Origin: an uncultured Clostridia bacterium
GTDB lineage: Bacteria; Bacillota; Clostridia; Oscillospirales; Ruminococcaceae
Assembly (NCBI GenBank): GCA_945829235.1
Contig: CALZUA010000024.1
Coordinates: 1 to 48,002, forward strand
Reading direction: 5' to 3'
DNA: 48,002 nucleotides
Position 1 is the stretch's first letter; every line of letters begins with the position of its first letter. The notes beneath the pieces were generated by a model. The model had not been told where the DNA came from and made no database searches. It saw nothing but the letters and a program-made list of their open reading frames with translations. Below, one piece after another: positions 24,462 through 32,643 of this stretch. The position numbers and the translations under genes were made by a program.

Positions 24462-25478
24462 ATGTCACTTGATATCGGAATAGATTTGGGAACTGCAAAT
24501 ATTATCATCACGATTGCGGGACGCGGAATTGTGCTGAACGAGCCGTCGGTTGTCGCGTATGACCGCAAGAAAAAAGCGGTCGTGGCGGTCGGTACCGAGG
24601 CGTACAAAATGATTGGCAGAACGCCCGAGTATATCGTCGCGGTGCGCCCGCTCAAGGACGGCGTGATTTCGGACAACGATATGACGCAGGCGATGATTAA
24701 GGAGTTCATCAACATCGTAAACGGCGGTTTTATGGTGAAGCCGCGGGTTGTGCTTTGCGTGCCGAGCTCGGTCACGGACGTTGAGCGCAGGGCGGTTGTC
24801 GAGGCGGCGGTTTCGGCGGGTGCAAGAAAGGTGTACCTTATCGAGGAGCCGATTGCGGCGCTTATCGGCGCGGGCGTTGATATCTCGAAGCCGAACGGGA
24901 CGATGGTTGTTGACATCGGCGGCGGCACGTCGGACGTTGCGATTGTTTCGTTCAACGGCATCGTGCAGTCAAGATCGGTGAAGATGGCGGGAAATAAGTT
25001 TGACGCGGCGATAATTCGCCTGATAACGCAGAAATACAAGATTTTAATCGGTGAAAAAACCGCGGAAAAGGCGAAGAAGGAAATCGCAAACGTTTTTAAC
25101 CCGACCGGCGAAAAGAAGATGACAATTCGCGGCAGACACCTACTGAAAGGGCTTCCCGAGAGCGTTGAGATATCGGACATCGATATGTATGAGGCGCTTC
25201 ACGAGAACGCGATGGAGATCGTGGAGCAGGTGAAGCTGACGCTGGAGTCAACGCCGCCGGAGCTGGTTGGCGATATTTTGTCGAACGGGATTTTGCTCAC
25301 GGGCGGAGGAGCGCTGTTGGGCGGGCTTCCGGAGCTGATTTCGGAGAACGTTGGGGCACCGTGTTTTGTTGCCGAGAACCCGATTGAGTGCGTGGCGAGG
25401 GGCGTTGACCTGTCGTTCAATATGTCGAGCAAGTTGCTTGATGGGTTTGAGCAGGTGTCGCTGTACGGATTTAAGTGA
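24462..25478 (+). CDS. mreB: MreB/Mbl family actin-like protein
   Basis: A 338-residue bacterial actin. Nucleotide-binding motifs are intact: DIGIDLGTANIIIT (phosphate 1), MVVDIGGGTSDVAIV (phosphate 2), IEEPIAALIGAG, and LLTGGGALLGGLPELI (adenosine). It should polymerise on the membrane and guide cell-wall synthesis. It is an orphan: mreC, mreD and rodA are not adjacent, and its upstream neighbours are the ParA-like and ComFB-like genes, so it may be Mbl/MreBH-like or specialised. ATG start with AGGGAG upstream. A strong terminator follows 45 bp after the stop. Confidence 0.93.
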   Translation: MSLDIGIDLGTANIIITIAGRGIVLNEPSVVAYDRKKKAVVAVGTEAYKMIGRTPEYIVAVRPLKDGVISDNDMTQAMIKEFINIVNGGFMVKPRVVLCVPSSVTDVERRAVVEAAVSAGARKVYLIEEPIAALIGAGVDISKPNGTMVVDIGGGTSDVAIVSFNGIVQSRSVKMAGNKFDAAIIRLITQKYKILIGEKTAEKAKKEIANVFNPTGEKKMTIRGRHLLKGLPESVEISDIDMYEALHENAMEIVEQVKLTLESTPPELVGDILSNGILLTGGGALLGGLPELISENVGAPCFVAENPIECVARGVDLSFNMSSKLLDGFEQVSLYGFK

Positions 25479-25523
25479 CTTTTAGCAATATTTTGCACGA
25501 TTATTACAGTTTGTATAACTTCT

Positions 25524-25553
25524 GGGTAGCTTCGGCTACCCGATTTTGTTTTT
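25524..25553 (+). terminator. Rho-independent terminator after mreB
   Basis: GGGTAGC-TTCG-GCTACCC followed by GATTTTGTTTTT: a perfect 7 bp stem with a stable UUCG tetraloop and a T-rich tail. It closes the c-di-GMP/ParA/MreB block. Confidence 0.93.
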
Positions 25554-25564
25554 GGGGGAATAAT

Positions 25565-25695
25565 TGCAAAGCGATAATCGAGCACCGCGAAGCGAAAAAA
25601 GTCTTTTTGGAAGTCCAGAAACCTTTTTCTTCAGAAAAAGGTTTCTGGCCGCCGGAGGCACTGGAGCGAAGCGACCACTAGGCGCGAAGCGCCAA
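25565..25695 (+). repeat. Dispersed repeat family A, copy 5
   Basis: Downstream of the mreB terminator in sense orientation. It has the best formed long hairpin: 25615-25630 pairs with 25633-25648 over 16 bp without a mismatch. It ends with GGAGCGAAGCG and GGCGCGAAGCGCC modules. Confidence 0.9.
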
Positions 25696-25727
25696 AATCA
25701 AAATTAAACACGAACAACCTCCCCAAA

Positions 25728-25754
25728 CATTTTTCGGTTCAATACCGAAAAATG
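25728..25754. repeat. Hairpin family B, short copy
   Basis: CATTTTTCGGT and ACCGAAAAATG pair perfectly around TCAAT. Flanking CCTCCCC and GGAGGGG extend the pairing with one mismatch. It resembles the central hairpin of the element at 25806-25920 but with different inner base pairs. Confidence 0.7.
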
Positions 25755-25805
25755 GAGGGGATAAGTTTTCACAAAGCAAGCCAGAGGTAGAAACTTGTAC
25801 ATCAG

Positions 25806-25920
25806 GCGGGTGCAGTCACGCCGAACAAACTTGAGATTTTATCTTTCAATGGTGCTTGACTGCACCCGCGCATTTTCGCCGGTTCGATGCCGGCGAAAAT
25901 GCCAAGGCTTCGCAGAAGCC
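25806..25920 (+). repeat. Multi-hairpin element, family B copy
   Basis: Three stems in a row: GCGGGTGCAGTCA (25806) with TGACTGCACCCGC (25857); GCATTTTCGCCGG (25870) with CCGGCGAAAATGC (25890) around TTCGATG; then GGCTTC/GAAGCC. The same three-stem order, inverted, occurs at 42720-42834 with paired base changes in the first two stems. Confidence 0.85.
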
Positions 25921-25930
25921 CGTGGCTGTT

Positions 25931-26289
25931 CGCAAAGTCAACCAAAATTCATCGCAAAGCTCTGTTTTTCCGCCGAACACCTCTTGTTGACAAGCAGTAA
26001 TGTTAGCAATTGATATTACATTCTGTAAAAAACGCCAAGCGGTTTTCAACAACCCGATAGAAAAATCCCGCCGCAAAAATCTTTCAACAAGTTGTCAACA
26101 ATTCAATCAAATTAGTACTGTGAACAAATTGTTGAAAATTTCGCGAAAATCCCCAAGATATAGTTTTCAACCGATTTTTTAATCAATATGTTGTGAAAAA
26201 TCACAATTTTTTCGCCGTTTTAAGCGGAAGAATTAGCTCTCTTTTGTATAAATTGCACAAAAATATGAACTTATTTTTATTCTGATTTT
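25931..26289. other. AT-rich gene-free stretch before the mraZ promoter
   Basis: No coding frame with coding character. It holds short inverted repeats such as CTTGTTGACAAG (about 25983-25994) and TTGTGA-AAAA-TCACAA followed by TTTTTT (about 26190), which may be a weak terminator. No cluster of DnaA boxes was seen. Confidence 0.6.
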
Positions 26290-26437
26290 TGGGGAAAAGT
26301 TGTTAATATGCTCTTGAAATATTTTTAGATTTGTTTTATAATAAGATTGTGGGGAAAAGTGGTGTATAATTTCACTATTTTGGGGAATATTTCATAACAT
26401 TACAACAAAAGCCACTTAATTCACAAATGGGGAAAAT
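26290..26437 (+). promoter_or_regulatory. Candidate MraZ boxes (TGGGGAA repeats)
   Basis: TGGGGAAAA begins at 26290, 26350 and 26428, and TGGGGAATA at 26381. The first lies just upstream of the -35 box and the others in the early transcribed leader. MraZ represses its own dcw cluster by binding direct TGGG-containing repeats in Escherichia coli, so these are good autoregulation candidates, though spacing here is wider (60, 31 and 47 bp). Confidence 0.6.
26314..26342 (+). promoter_or_regulatory. Sigma-A-type promoter for the dcw cluster
   Basis: TTGAAA, 17 bp spacer, TATAAT. It predicts a leader of about 175 nt before the mraZ ATG. A second TATAAT at 26365-26370 lacks a matching -35. Confidence 0.82.
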
Positions 26438-26524
26438 AAAAAAATCTACGAAAAAACCGTCTGAGGAGGACGGAATAGGTGTCTTTTCGAGGGGATTGAA
26501 GCGGACGGAAAGGGGGGAATAGAA

Positions 26525-26944
26525 ATGTGCGGCGAGTACGAGCATACGGTTGACGCAAAGGGAAGAATGAATTTTCCGGCGAAACTGCGCGAGGAGTTCG
26601 GCGAGCATTTCTATATTTCCAAAAGCTTCAACGAAAAGTGCCTTACTGTTTACACGAAGGAAAGCTGGGAGGCTCTTCGCGAGAGCCTGAAAGGTCAGCC
26701 TTCCAAAATCGCGCTCCCGATAGAGAGATTTATTTTCGGAAGCGCTTGCGAGGCGGAACCCGACAAGCAGGGCAGAATTGCTATTGCGCCTGCGCTTCGG
26801 GCTTACGCAGGGATTACGGCGGAGGTTGTCGTTGTGGGAATGAGCGACCGCGCTGAAATCTGGGACAAGGCTCGCTGGGAAGAGTACAATAATAACATTT
26901 TGCCCGAGGATATCGCGGCAATGGCTCAGGAGCTGAGAATTTGA
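26525..26944 (+). CDS. mraZ: Transcriptional regulator MraZ
   Basis: A 139-residue protein with two AbrB-like half-sites: HTVDAKGRMNFPAKLREEFG (about 7-26) and EPDKQGRIAIAPALRAYAGI (about 79-98). It forms a DNA-binding ring and controls the division/cell-wall cluster it heads. ATG start with AGGGGGGAA upstream. Its stop overlaps the rsmH start (TGATG), so the two are coupled. Possible target boxes lie in its own promoter region. Confidence 0.95.
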   Translation: MCGEYEHTVDAKGRMNFPAKLREEFGEHFYISKSFNEKCLTVYTKESWEALRESLKGQPSKIALPIERFIFGSACEAEPDKQGRIAIAPALRAYAGITAEVVVVGMSDRAEIWDKARWEEYNNNILPEDIAAMAQELRI

Positions 26945-27876
26945 TGGAGTTTTCGCATATTTCCGTGCTGTTGAAAGAAACGGTGGACGGCGCTTTTGGG
27001 GAAAAGTCGGGTGTCTACGCGGATTTGACGACAGGCGGCGGCGGTCACTCCTACGAGCTTGCAAAACGGCTCGACAAGGAAAAAGGCAGGCTTATTTGCT
27101 TTGACCAGGATGAAGAAGCGCTTGAAGCCGCGGGGAAACGGCTTGAGGGACTTCCGGTAACTTTGGTGAAAGAGAATTTCAGAAATCTCGCGGCGGTTCT
27201 GGACAGGCTGGGTATTGACCGGCTTGACGGGATAATCGCGGATTTGGGTGTTTCGTCACACCAGCTCGATGACGCGGCAAGAGGTTTTTCCTACAAAGCT
27301 GACGCGCCGCTCGATATGCGTATGAGTAGCGAGGGGCTTTCGGCGAGAGATGTCGTGAACGAGTACGAGCTTGGTGAGCTGAAACGTATACTCTACGAGT
27401 ACGGAGAGGAGAAATTCGCTCCGAAAATCGCGGCGGCGATTGTGTCCGCGCGTGAAAAATCGCCGATTGAAACAACGGGCGAGCTTGCGGAAATAATCAA
27501 AAACAGCGTTCCCGCGGCGTATCGCAGGGATAAAAATCCCTGCCGAAAGAGTTTTCAGGCGATAAGAATTGAGGTTAACGACGAACTTTCTGCGCTCGAC
27601 GAGGTCCTTTGTGCGGGATTTGAACGGCTGAAAATCGGCGGCAAAATGTCGGTTATCACGTTCCACTCGCTCGAGGACAGAATTGTCAAGGAGCGTTTTC
27701 GGGAATTTTGCACGGGCTGTACCTGCCCGCCGGAATTTCCGGTCTGCGTTTGCGGGAAAAAACCGCGCGCGGAGCATATTGCCAAAAAGCCGATTACGGC
27801 TGGGGAAACCGAGCTTGCGGAAAATCCGCGTTCAAGAAGCGCAAAGCTCAGGGTTATAAAGAAAATCGCGGATTAA
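26944..27876 (+). CDS. rsmH: 16S rRNA (cytosine-1402-N4)-methyltransferase RsmH
   Basis: A 310-residue SAM-dependent methyltransferase acting on C1402 of 16S rRNA. SAM motif I region YADLTTGGGGHSYELAKRLD (about 24-43), IIADLGVSSHQLDDAARGFS, and C-terminal KMSVITFHSLEDRIVKERF are all typical. The ATG at 26944 is chosen over the adjacent TTG at 26941, since CAGGAG is about 10 bases upstream and the overlap with the mraZ stop is the common arrangement. Length is normal. A 92 bp gap follows before ftsL. Confidence 0.96.
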   Translation: MEFSHISVLLKETVDGAFGEKSGVYADLTTGGGGHSYELAKRLDKEKGRLICFDQDEEALEAAGKRLEGLPVTLVKENFRNLAAVLDRLGIDRLDGIIADLGVSSHQLDDAARGFSYKADAPLDMRMSSEGLSARDVVNEYELGELKRILYEYGEEKFAPKIAAAIVSAREKSPIETTGELAEIIKNSVPAAYRRDKNPCRKSFQAIRIEVNDELSALDEVLCAGFERLKIGGKMSVITFHSLEDRIVKERFREFCTGCTCPPEFPVCVCGKKPRAEHIAKKPITAGETELAENPRSRSAKLRVIKKIAD

Positions 27877-27968
27877 CTCGGGTTGTTGAAACGATTTTGG
27901 CAACTTGATTTAAAAAGAAAAACTCGGTTTGCGGTTAACGCAGACCATAATTGAAGGGGATGGAACCG

Positions 27969-28475
27969 ATGGCTTATACGGAGATACCGATAGACAACAC
28001 AAACCTTGCTTATGACTTGTCGCGATTTGACAGGTCGGAGCGTGAACAGCGCGAGAAGGAAGCGCCAAAGAGCAAAATGCATCTTGCGCCCGCGTTTTCC
28101 GTATCGAAAAGTGGTTCAAAGCTGAAGGTTGTTGCGGTTGCGCTTTTGTTTTTGGGAGCATTTACCGCGGTCAACTGTTCCAACACCCGTAGAGATGACG
28201 CGGCGCGGCTTGTTGAACAGCAACAGGCTGAGCTTCAAAGCGCGCTCGACGATAACGCGCTCCTCAAGAGCCGCCTCGACAGCAAGGTGAACACGGCGTA
28301 CATCGAGAAATACGCGGTCGAAAAGCTGGGAATGGTCAAGGTTTCCGCATCGCAGAAAAAGTACATCAGCGTGAACACGGAGAGCTTGGTTGAGGTTGGC
28401 GCAGAGGACAGCGGCGGCGTGGTGGATTCCGTAAAGTCGTGGTTTGACGGCTTCGTGGAATACATCGGCTTATAA
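27969..28475 (+). CDS. ftsL: FtsL-like divisome protein
   Basis: A 168-residue bitopic protein: cytoplasmic segment of about 45 residues, one membrane segment (LKVVAVALLFLGAFTAVNCS, about 47-66), then an extracytoplasmic coiled coil (ARLVEQQQAELQSALDDNALLKSRLDS, given here only in part as QQQAELQSALDDNALLKSRL) and a YAVEKLGMVK motif as in FtsL/DivIC proteins. FtsL links DivIB, DivIC and the septal synthase. Sequence conservation is low, so identity rests on topology and the slot between rsmH and the PBP gene. The ATG at 27969 is preferred, with AGGGGATGG 5 bases upstream; 27960 is an alternative. Confidence 0.82.
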   Translation: MAYTEIPIDNTNLAYDLSRFDRSEREQREKEAPKSKMHLAPAFSVSKSGSKLKVVAVALLFLGAFTAVNCSNTRRDDAARLVEQQQAELQSALDDNALLKSRLDSKVNTAYIEKYAVEKLGMVKVSASQKKYISVNTESLVEVGAEDSGGVVDSVKSWFDGFVEYIGL

Positions 28476-28540
28476 CGGCATAATATAGAGATGAACAAGC
28501 TCTTGCCGTTTGTTTCGGGCATTTTTTTACAGCGTGTTAT

Positions 28541-28575
28541 GGGGGCTTGTTGATACTTTCAGCAAGCCCCGTTTT
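28541..28575 (+). terminator. Strong hairpin with short T-tail between ftsL and spoVD
   Basis: GGGGCTTGTTGA pairs with TCAGCAAGCCCC (12 bp with one G-T) around TACTT, followed by GTTTTA. It has the form of an intrinsic terminator inside the dcw operon, so it may act as an attenuator or partial terminator. Confidence 0.65.
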
Positions 28576-28605
28576 ACAGTTTACGGCGTTTATGGAGGAA
28601 TAACT

Positions 28606-31050
28606 TTGTCAGGCAACGAAAAGAAAAACCAGAGCGGTTTTTACAATGTAATGAAGAAGAGTTATCTCTTTTTCAAGAAAAAGGACGATGAAGAGCTTAC
28701 AAAAAAGCCCGTTTTGGGTTATCGCGGACGTCAGCTTGTGATTTTGCTGATGGTGATTGCGTTTGCGATTTTTGTGGGCTATCATCTGCTCAAATTCACC
28801 GTTCTTGACGGCGACAAATGGCGTATGCTCGCTTATAATCAGCAGACAACCGAGCTTACCATTATGGCGAACCGCGGCTCAATTTACGATGCGAACGGTA
28901 CTGTTCTCGCACAAAGCTCGACCGTGTGGAACGTGGTTATCGCGCCGCAACCGATTTATATGGCGGAGCAGGAGCGCTCAAAGGCTTATCAGGAGAAGCA
29001 GGCGAAGTGGCTTGACGACAACAATCCCGACAAGGAGCCGCTCGGCGAGTACAAGCCGCTGAAAAATCTGATTGCGGAGAAACTGTCGGCGTTGCTCGGC
29101 GTGAAGCAGGACGGAATGCTCAAAGCCTGCGAGGACATCGAGAGTTATTATTACATAGTAAAACGCAAGGTTGACAAGCCTGTTGTTGCGGAAATTCAGA
29201 AGTTTATGCTGGACAACAACATTCCGTCCAACTGCATCGAGCTTGAACAGGCAAGCAAGCGTTATTACCCGAACGGTTCGCTCGCCGCGAACGTTATCGG
29301 CTTCACCAACTTTGACGGCGAGGGCGTTTACGGGTTGGAAGCGTACTACGACGAGTACCTCAAGGGCACGGACGGCAAGGCGTTTTACACAACCGACGGT
29401 CTTGGTCAGGGCGTTCAGTACGCGAACGACAACTATTTCTCGGCTGTTGACGGGTACAGCTTGGTGCTCACGATTGACGAGGTTATGCAGCACTATCTCG
29501 AGAAAAATCTCGAGGCGTGCGTTTCACAGCACTCGGTTGTCAACCGCGCTTGCGGAATTATTATGAACTGCAAAACCGGCGGAATTGTCGCGATGGCAAC
29601 CTCGCCCTCCTACGATTTGAACAACCCGTCCGAGCTTACGAGCGTTTACGATTTGCAAAAGCTCGCTGAGGCAAAGGAAAAGGGCGCGTCCGAGGAGGAG
29701 CTTGACGCTCTTGAGGCAACGCTCCGCGAGGGACAGTGGAAAAACAAGGCGGTTACTGAGCTGTATTATCCCGGTTCGGTTTTCAAATCGGTAACCTGCG
29801 CAGCCGGTCTTGACACGGAAGCAATCAGTATGGAGTCTGAATTTTCCTGCTACGGCTCGATGAATGTTGCGGGAACGGATATCCACTGCTGGTATTGGTA
29901 TGGCGGCGGTCACGGTGAGCTCACGCTTCAGCAGGCGCTCACAAAGTCCTGCAACCCGAGCTTTATGCAGATAGGCGCGGCGCTCGGTGCAGACAATTTC
30001 AGCAATTATTTCGAGAGCTTCGGCTTCACCGAGCAAACGGGAATAGACCTCCCCGGCGAAGCGCTCTCACTTTACGTTCCGCGCTCGAGAATGGGTCCGG
30101 TTGAACTCGCGACGTCGGCTTTAGGTCAGACGAACAAAATCACGCCTATTCAGATGTGTACGGCATACTGCGCGCTGGTAAACGGCGGCTATCTTGTGAC
30201 GCCGCACGTTGTCGATAAGATTATCGACAGCAACGGAAATGTTGTTGAAACGAAGGAAACCGAGATTAAACGACAGGTTATCTCGAAGGAAACGTCCGAC
30301 CAGATGCGGCAGCTTCTCGAAACGGTTGTCGCGGACAATGGCGGCACGAACGCGTATATTCAGGGTTATCGCATCGGCGGAAAGTCGGGAACGGCGGAGA
30401 AAATCGATGAATACAACCAAGCGAAGCTCACCGACCCGAACGCGAAAATGACGTATATTTCAACGTTTGCGGCGTGTGTGCCGATGGACGACCCCGAGAT
30501 TGTGATGCTGGTAATGGTTGACACGCCGACAGGTCCCGAGTATTACGGCTCGGCGGTTGCGGCGCCTATCGTTTCGCTTGTGTTCAGCGAGGGCTTGGAG
30601 CACCTCGGAATTTACCCGACCTACACCGCCGAGGAACAGGCGAAAATGGACAGCACCGTGCCTTATGTAATGGGTTACCTCTCGATGAAAGCGGAGGCTC
30701 TTATCAAGTCGGCGAACTTCAATGTGAAGATTGTCGGCGATGACACGGGCGAGGCGGTTGTCACTCAGCAGGTGCCTTATTCGGGAATCAGCATACCGAA
30801 AGGCTCGACGATTATTATTTATTTCAACGACATCGAGCCCGAGTACGGCACGGTTCCGAACGTCATCGGAATGAGCGTTGACAAAGCGAATGAAACGCTC
30901 ACGAACGCGGGCTTCAACATCAAAATTTCGGGCGGTGCGGCGAATAATGCCGATGCAAAGGCGACTCAGCAAAGCTTCGGCGAGGGCGCAGTTCTCGCTA
31001 AGGGAAGCGTGATTGAGGTCACGTTCAGCGTCACAATTCAGGACGGATAA
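28606..31050 (+). CDS. spoVD: Class B penicillin-binding protein with PASTA domains (SpoVD/FtsI-like)
   Basis: An 814-residue transpeptidase. A cytoplasmic tail and one membrane segment (about 50-70) precede a dimerisation domain (ANRGSIYDANGTVLAQSS) and the transpeptidase with catalytic Ser391 in GSVFK, SCN at 448-450 and KSGT at 593-596. Two C-terminal PASTA domains follow (VPYVMGYLSMKAEALIKSA; VPNVIGMSVDKANETLTNAG). It crosslinks septal peptidoglycan with its SEDS partner FtsW. The start is TTG at 28606 with GGAGG 7 bases upstream; an upstream in-frame start at 28510 would translate through the hairpin. Whether it serves vegetative division or spore cortex synthesis cannot be decided; only one such gene is in the cluster. 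Confidence 0.93.
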   Translation: MSGNEKKNQSGFYNVMKKSYLFFKKKDDEELTKKPVLGYRGRQLVILLMVIAFAIFVGYHLLKFTVLDGDKWRMLAYNQQTTELTIMANRGSIYDANGTVLAQSSTVWNVVIAPQPIYMAEQERSKAYQEKQAKWLDDNNPDKEPLGEYKPLKNLIAEKLSALLGVKQDGMLKACEDIESYYYIVKRKVDKPVVAEIQKFMLDNNIPSNCIELEQASKRYYPNGSLAANVIGFTNFDGEGVYGLEAYYDEYLKGTDGKAFYTTDGLGQGVQYANDNYFSAVDGYSLVLTIDEVMQHYLEKNLEACVSQHSVVNRACGIIMNCKTGGIVAMATSPSYDLNNPSELTSVYDLQKLAEAKEKGASEEELDALEATLREGQWKNKAVTELYYPGSVFKSVTCAAGLDTEAISMESEFSCYGSMNVAGTDIHCWYWYGGGHGELTLQQALTKSCNPSFMQIGAALGADNFSNYFESFGFTEQTGIDLPGEALSLYVPRSRMGPVELATSALGQTNKITPIQMCTAYCALVNGGYLVTPHVVDKIIDSNGNVVETKETEIKRQVISKETSDQMRQLLETVVADNGGTNAYIQGYRIGGKSGTAEKIDEYNQAKLTDPNAKMTYISTFAACVPMDDPEIVMLVMVDTPTGPEYYGSAVAAPIVSLVFSEGLEHLGIYPTYTAEEQAKMDSTVPYVMGYLSMKAEALIKSANFNVKIVGDDTGEAVVTQQVPYSGISIPKGSTIIIYFNDIEPEYGTVPNVIGMSVDKANETLTNAGFNIKISGGAANNADAKATQQSFGEGAVLAKGSVIEVTFSVTIQDG

Positions 31051-31061
31051 CGGGAGAAATT

Positions 31062-32513
31062 ATGGATTTAGGCGAGCTTTTTTCGGGAATTGCGGAGATA
31101 CCCGCGGAATATCGTTGCAAAACGGTTTCGGGCGTAACGTCGGACAGCCGCGAGGTGCGGGAGAATTTTGTTTTCGTGTGCATCAAGGGCGGTTCGTTTG
31201 ACGGACACTCGGCGGCGGGAGCGGCTCTGCAAAATGGCGCGGCGGTTGTTGTTACACAAGAATTGCTCGGGCTTGACGGTGAAATTAACGTCAAAAACAC
31301 GCGCGAGATTTACCCCGAGCTGTTGGCGAATTTTTACGGAAATCCCGAGAAAAAGCTGAAAATCTGCGCGGTAACCGGCACGAACGGCAAAACAACAACG
31401 GTTGGTATTTGCGCGGGAATTACGCGCGCGCTCGGTCACAAAACCGGCACAATCGGCACTCTTGGCGTTGACGCGGGCAACGGACTTGTGTACTCGCACG
31501 ATGGCCCGCCGACTGTTCCCGAGCCGAAAAAGCTCGCGGAGATTTTTGCCGAAATGGTGCAAAACGGCGTGGAATACTGTTTCGTGGAAGCGTCCAGCCA
31601 AGCGCTCGCACAACATCGTTTCCCGAGAAATTGCTTCAAGGCGGCGGCTTTCACAAATCTCACGCGCGACCACCTCGACTATCACGGCACGATGGAAAAC
31701 TATTTCGCGGCGAAGCGAATGTTGTTCGATAATTGCGGGACTGCGGTTGTGAACATCGATGACGAGTACGGCAAGCAAATCGCGGAGTATTGCCGCGCTA
31801 AAAATATACCGCTGAAAACAGCTTCGGCGGCGGCAAAAGCCGATTATTATGCGGAATTTGTGCGGTGCTTTCCCGACAAAAGCGAGTTTGTCCTCACCGA
31901 TGAACGGCGCGAAAAAAGCTATCCCGCGCGGTTTTCGCTCACGGGTGAATACAACGTGCTGAACGCGCTTCTTGCCGCAGTTTTATGCGAAACGCTGGGC
32001 TTTTCGCTCGGTGAAATTGTTGACGCGCTGGGAAAAATCAGCGGTGTTGCGGGGCGGTTGGAAACGCTGTACACGGGCAATTTTACGGTAATCCGCGACT
32101 ACGCGCATACCGAGGACGGCTTGTTGAAACTACTCGGCACGCTGAAACCGCTGACGAAAAACCGCTTAATCTGCGTGTTTGGAGCGGCGGGCGAGCGTGA
32201 TGCGGGCAAGCGCCCCGATATGGGCAGAGCGGCGGCGGAGTACGCGGACTATCTGATTGTGACGACCGACAGCCCGCGCCACGAAAACCCGCAGGACACG
32301 ATTGACGGGGTTGTGCGCGGGATACCGCACGGCAGGATTTTTGAGACGTTCATCGACCGCGAGAAGGCGGTTATCCGAGCGCTTGAAATTGCCAAAAACG
32401 GCGATGTTGTGGCGCTTTGCGGCAAGGGACACGAGGACTATCAGGCTATCGGCGACGAGTATTTTCACTTTGACGAGCGTGAGATTGTCGAGAAATATTT
32501 TGCGAACAAGTGA
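31062..32513 (+). CDS. murE: UDP-MurNAc-tripeptide synthetase MurE
   Basis: A 483-residue Mur ligase adding the third residue to the UDP-MurNAc peptide. ATP-binding VTGTNGKTTT (about 104-113), EASSQALAQHR, TNLTRDHLDYHGTMENYF and RDYAHTEDGL follow the family. The amino-acid selectivity motif reads DSPRHENP (403-410); the usual meso-diaminopimelate form is DNPRxEDP, and keeping Arg406 suggests diaminopimelate, with Ser for Asn as a deviation. ATG start with GGGAG upstream, 11 bp after spoVD. The spacer after it contains an echo of its 3' end. Confidence 0.95.
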   Translation: MDLGELFSGIAEIPAEYRCKTVSGVTSDSREVRENFVFVCIKGGSFDGHSAAGAALQNGAAVVVTQELLGLDGEINVKNTREIYPELLANFYGNPEKKLKICAVTGTNGKTTTVGICAGITRALGHKTGTIGTLGVDAGNGLVYSHDGPPTVPEPKKLAEIFAEMVQNGVEYCFVEASSQALAQHRFPRNCFKAAAFTNLTRDHLDYHGTMENYFAAKRMLFDNCGTAVVNIDDEYGKQIAEYCRAKNIPLKTASAAAKADYYAEFVRCFPDKSEFVLTDERREKSYPARFSLTGEYNVLNALLAAVLCETLGFSLGEIVDALGKISGVAGRLETLYTGNFTVIRDYAHTEDGLLKLLGTLKPLTKNRLICVFGAAGERDAGKRPDMGRAAAEYADYLIVTTDSPRHENPQDTIDGVVRGIPHGRIFETFIDREKAVIRALEIAKNGDVVALCGKGHEDYQAIGDEYFHFDEREIVEKYFANK

Positions 32514-32620
32514 CTTCGTTCAACCAAATCCGCTTTTAACAAAACGTACAAACCCGCTCAGCAAGCCGCTTGAGAGCAATCAACAAGTGTTTTCACTTTG
32601 ACAAAATATGTCGAAGATTA
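32514..32620 (+). repeat. murE-murF spacer with murE 3' echo and dcw spacer repeat
   Basis: TTTTCACTTTGAC occurs in the murE end (about 32462) and again at about 32590; both are followed by a GTCGA...TATTTT or GTCGA...TTATTTT segment. The middle part, ACCCGCTCAGCAAGCCGC to GAGCAATCAAC, aligns with the murA-divIB spacer near 39530-39575. Confidence 0.55.
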
Positions 32621-32643
32621 TTTTAAGGATAGAAGTGATTTTT

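Noticed and set aside
25931-26313. Replication origin in the AT-rich spacer
   Set aside because: No clear cluster of TTATCCACA-type boxes and no dnaA/dnaN nearby.
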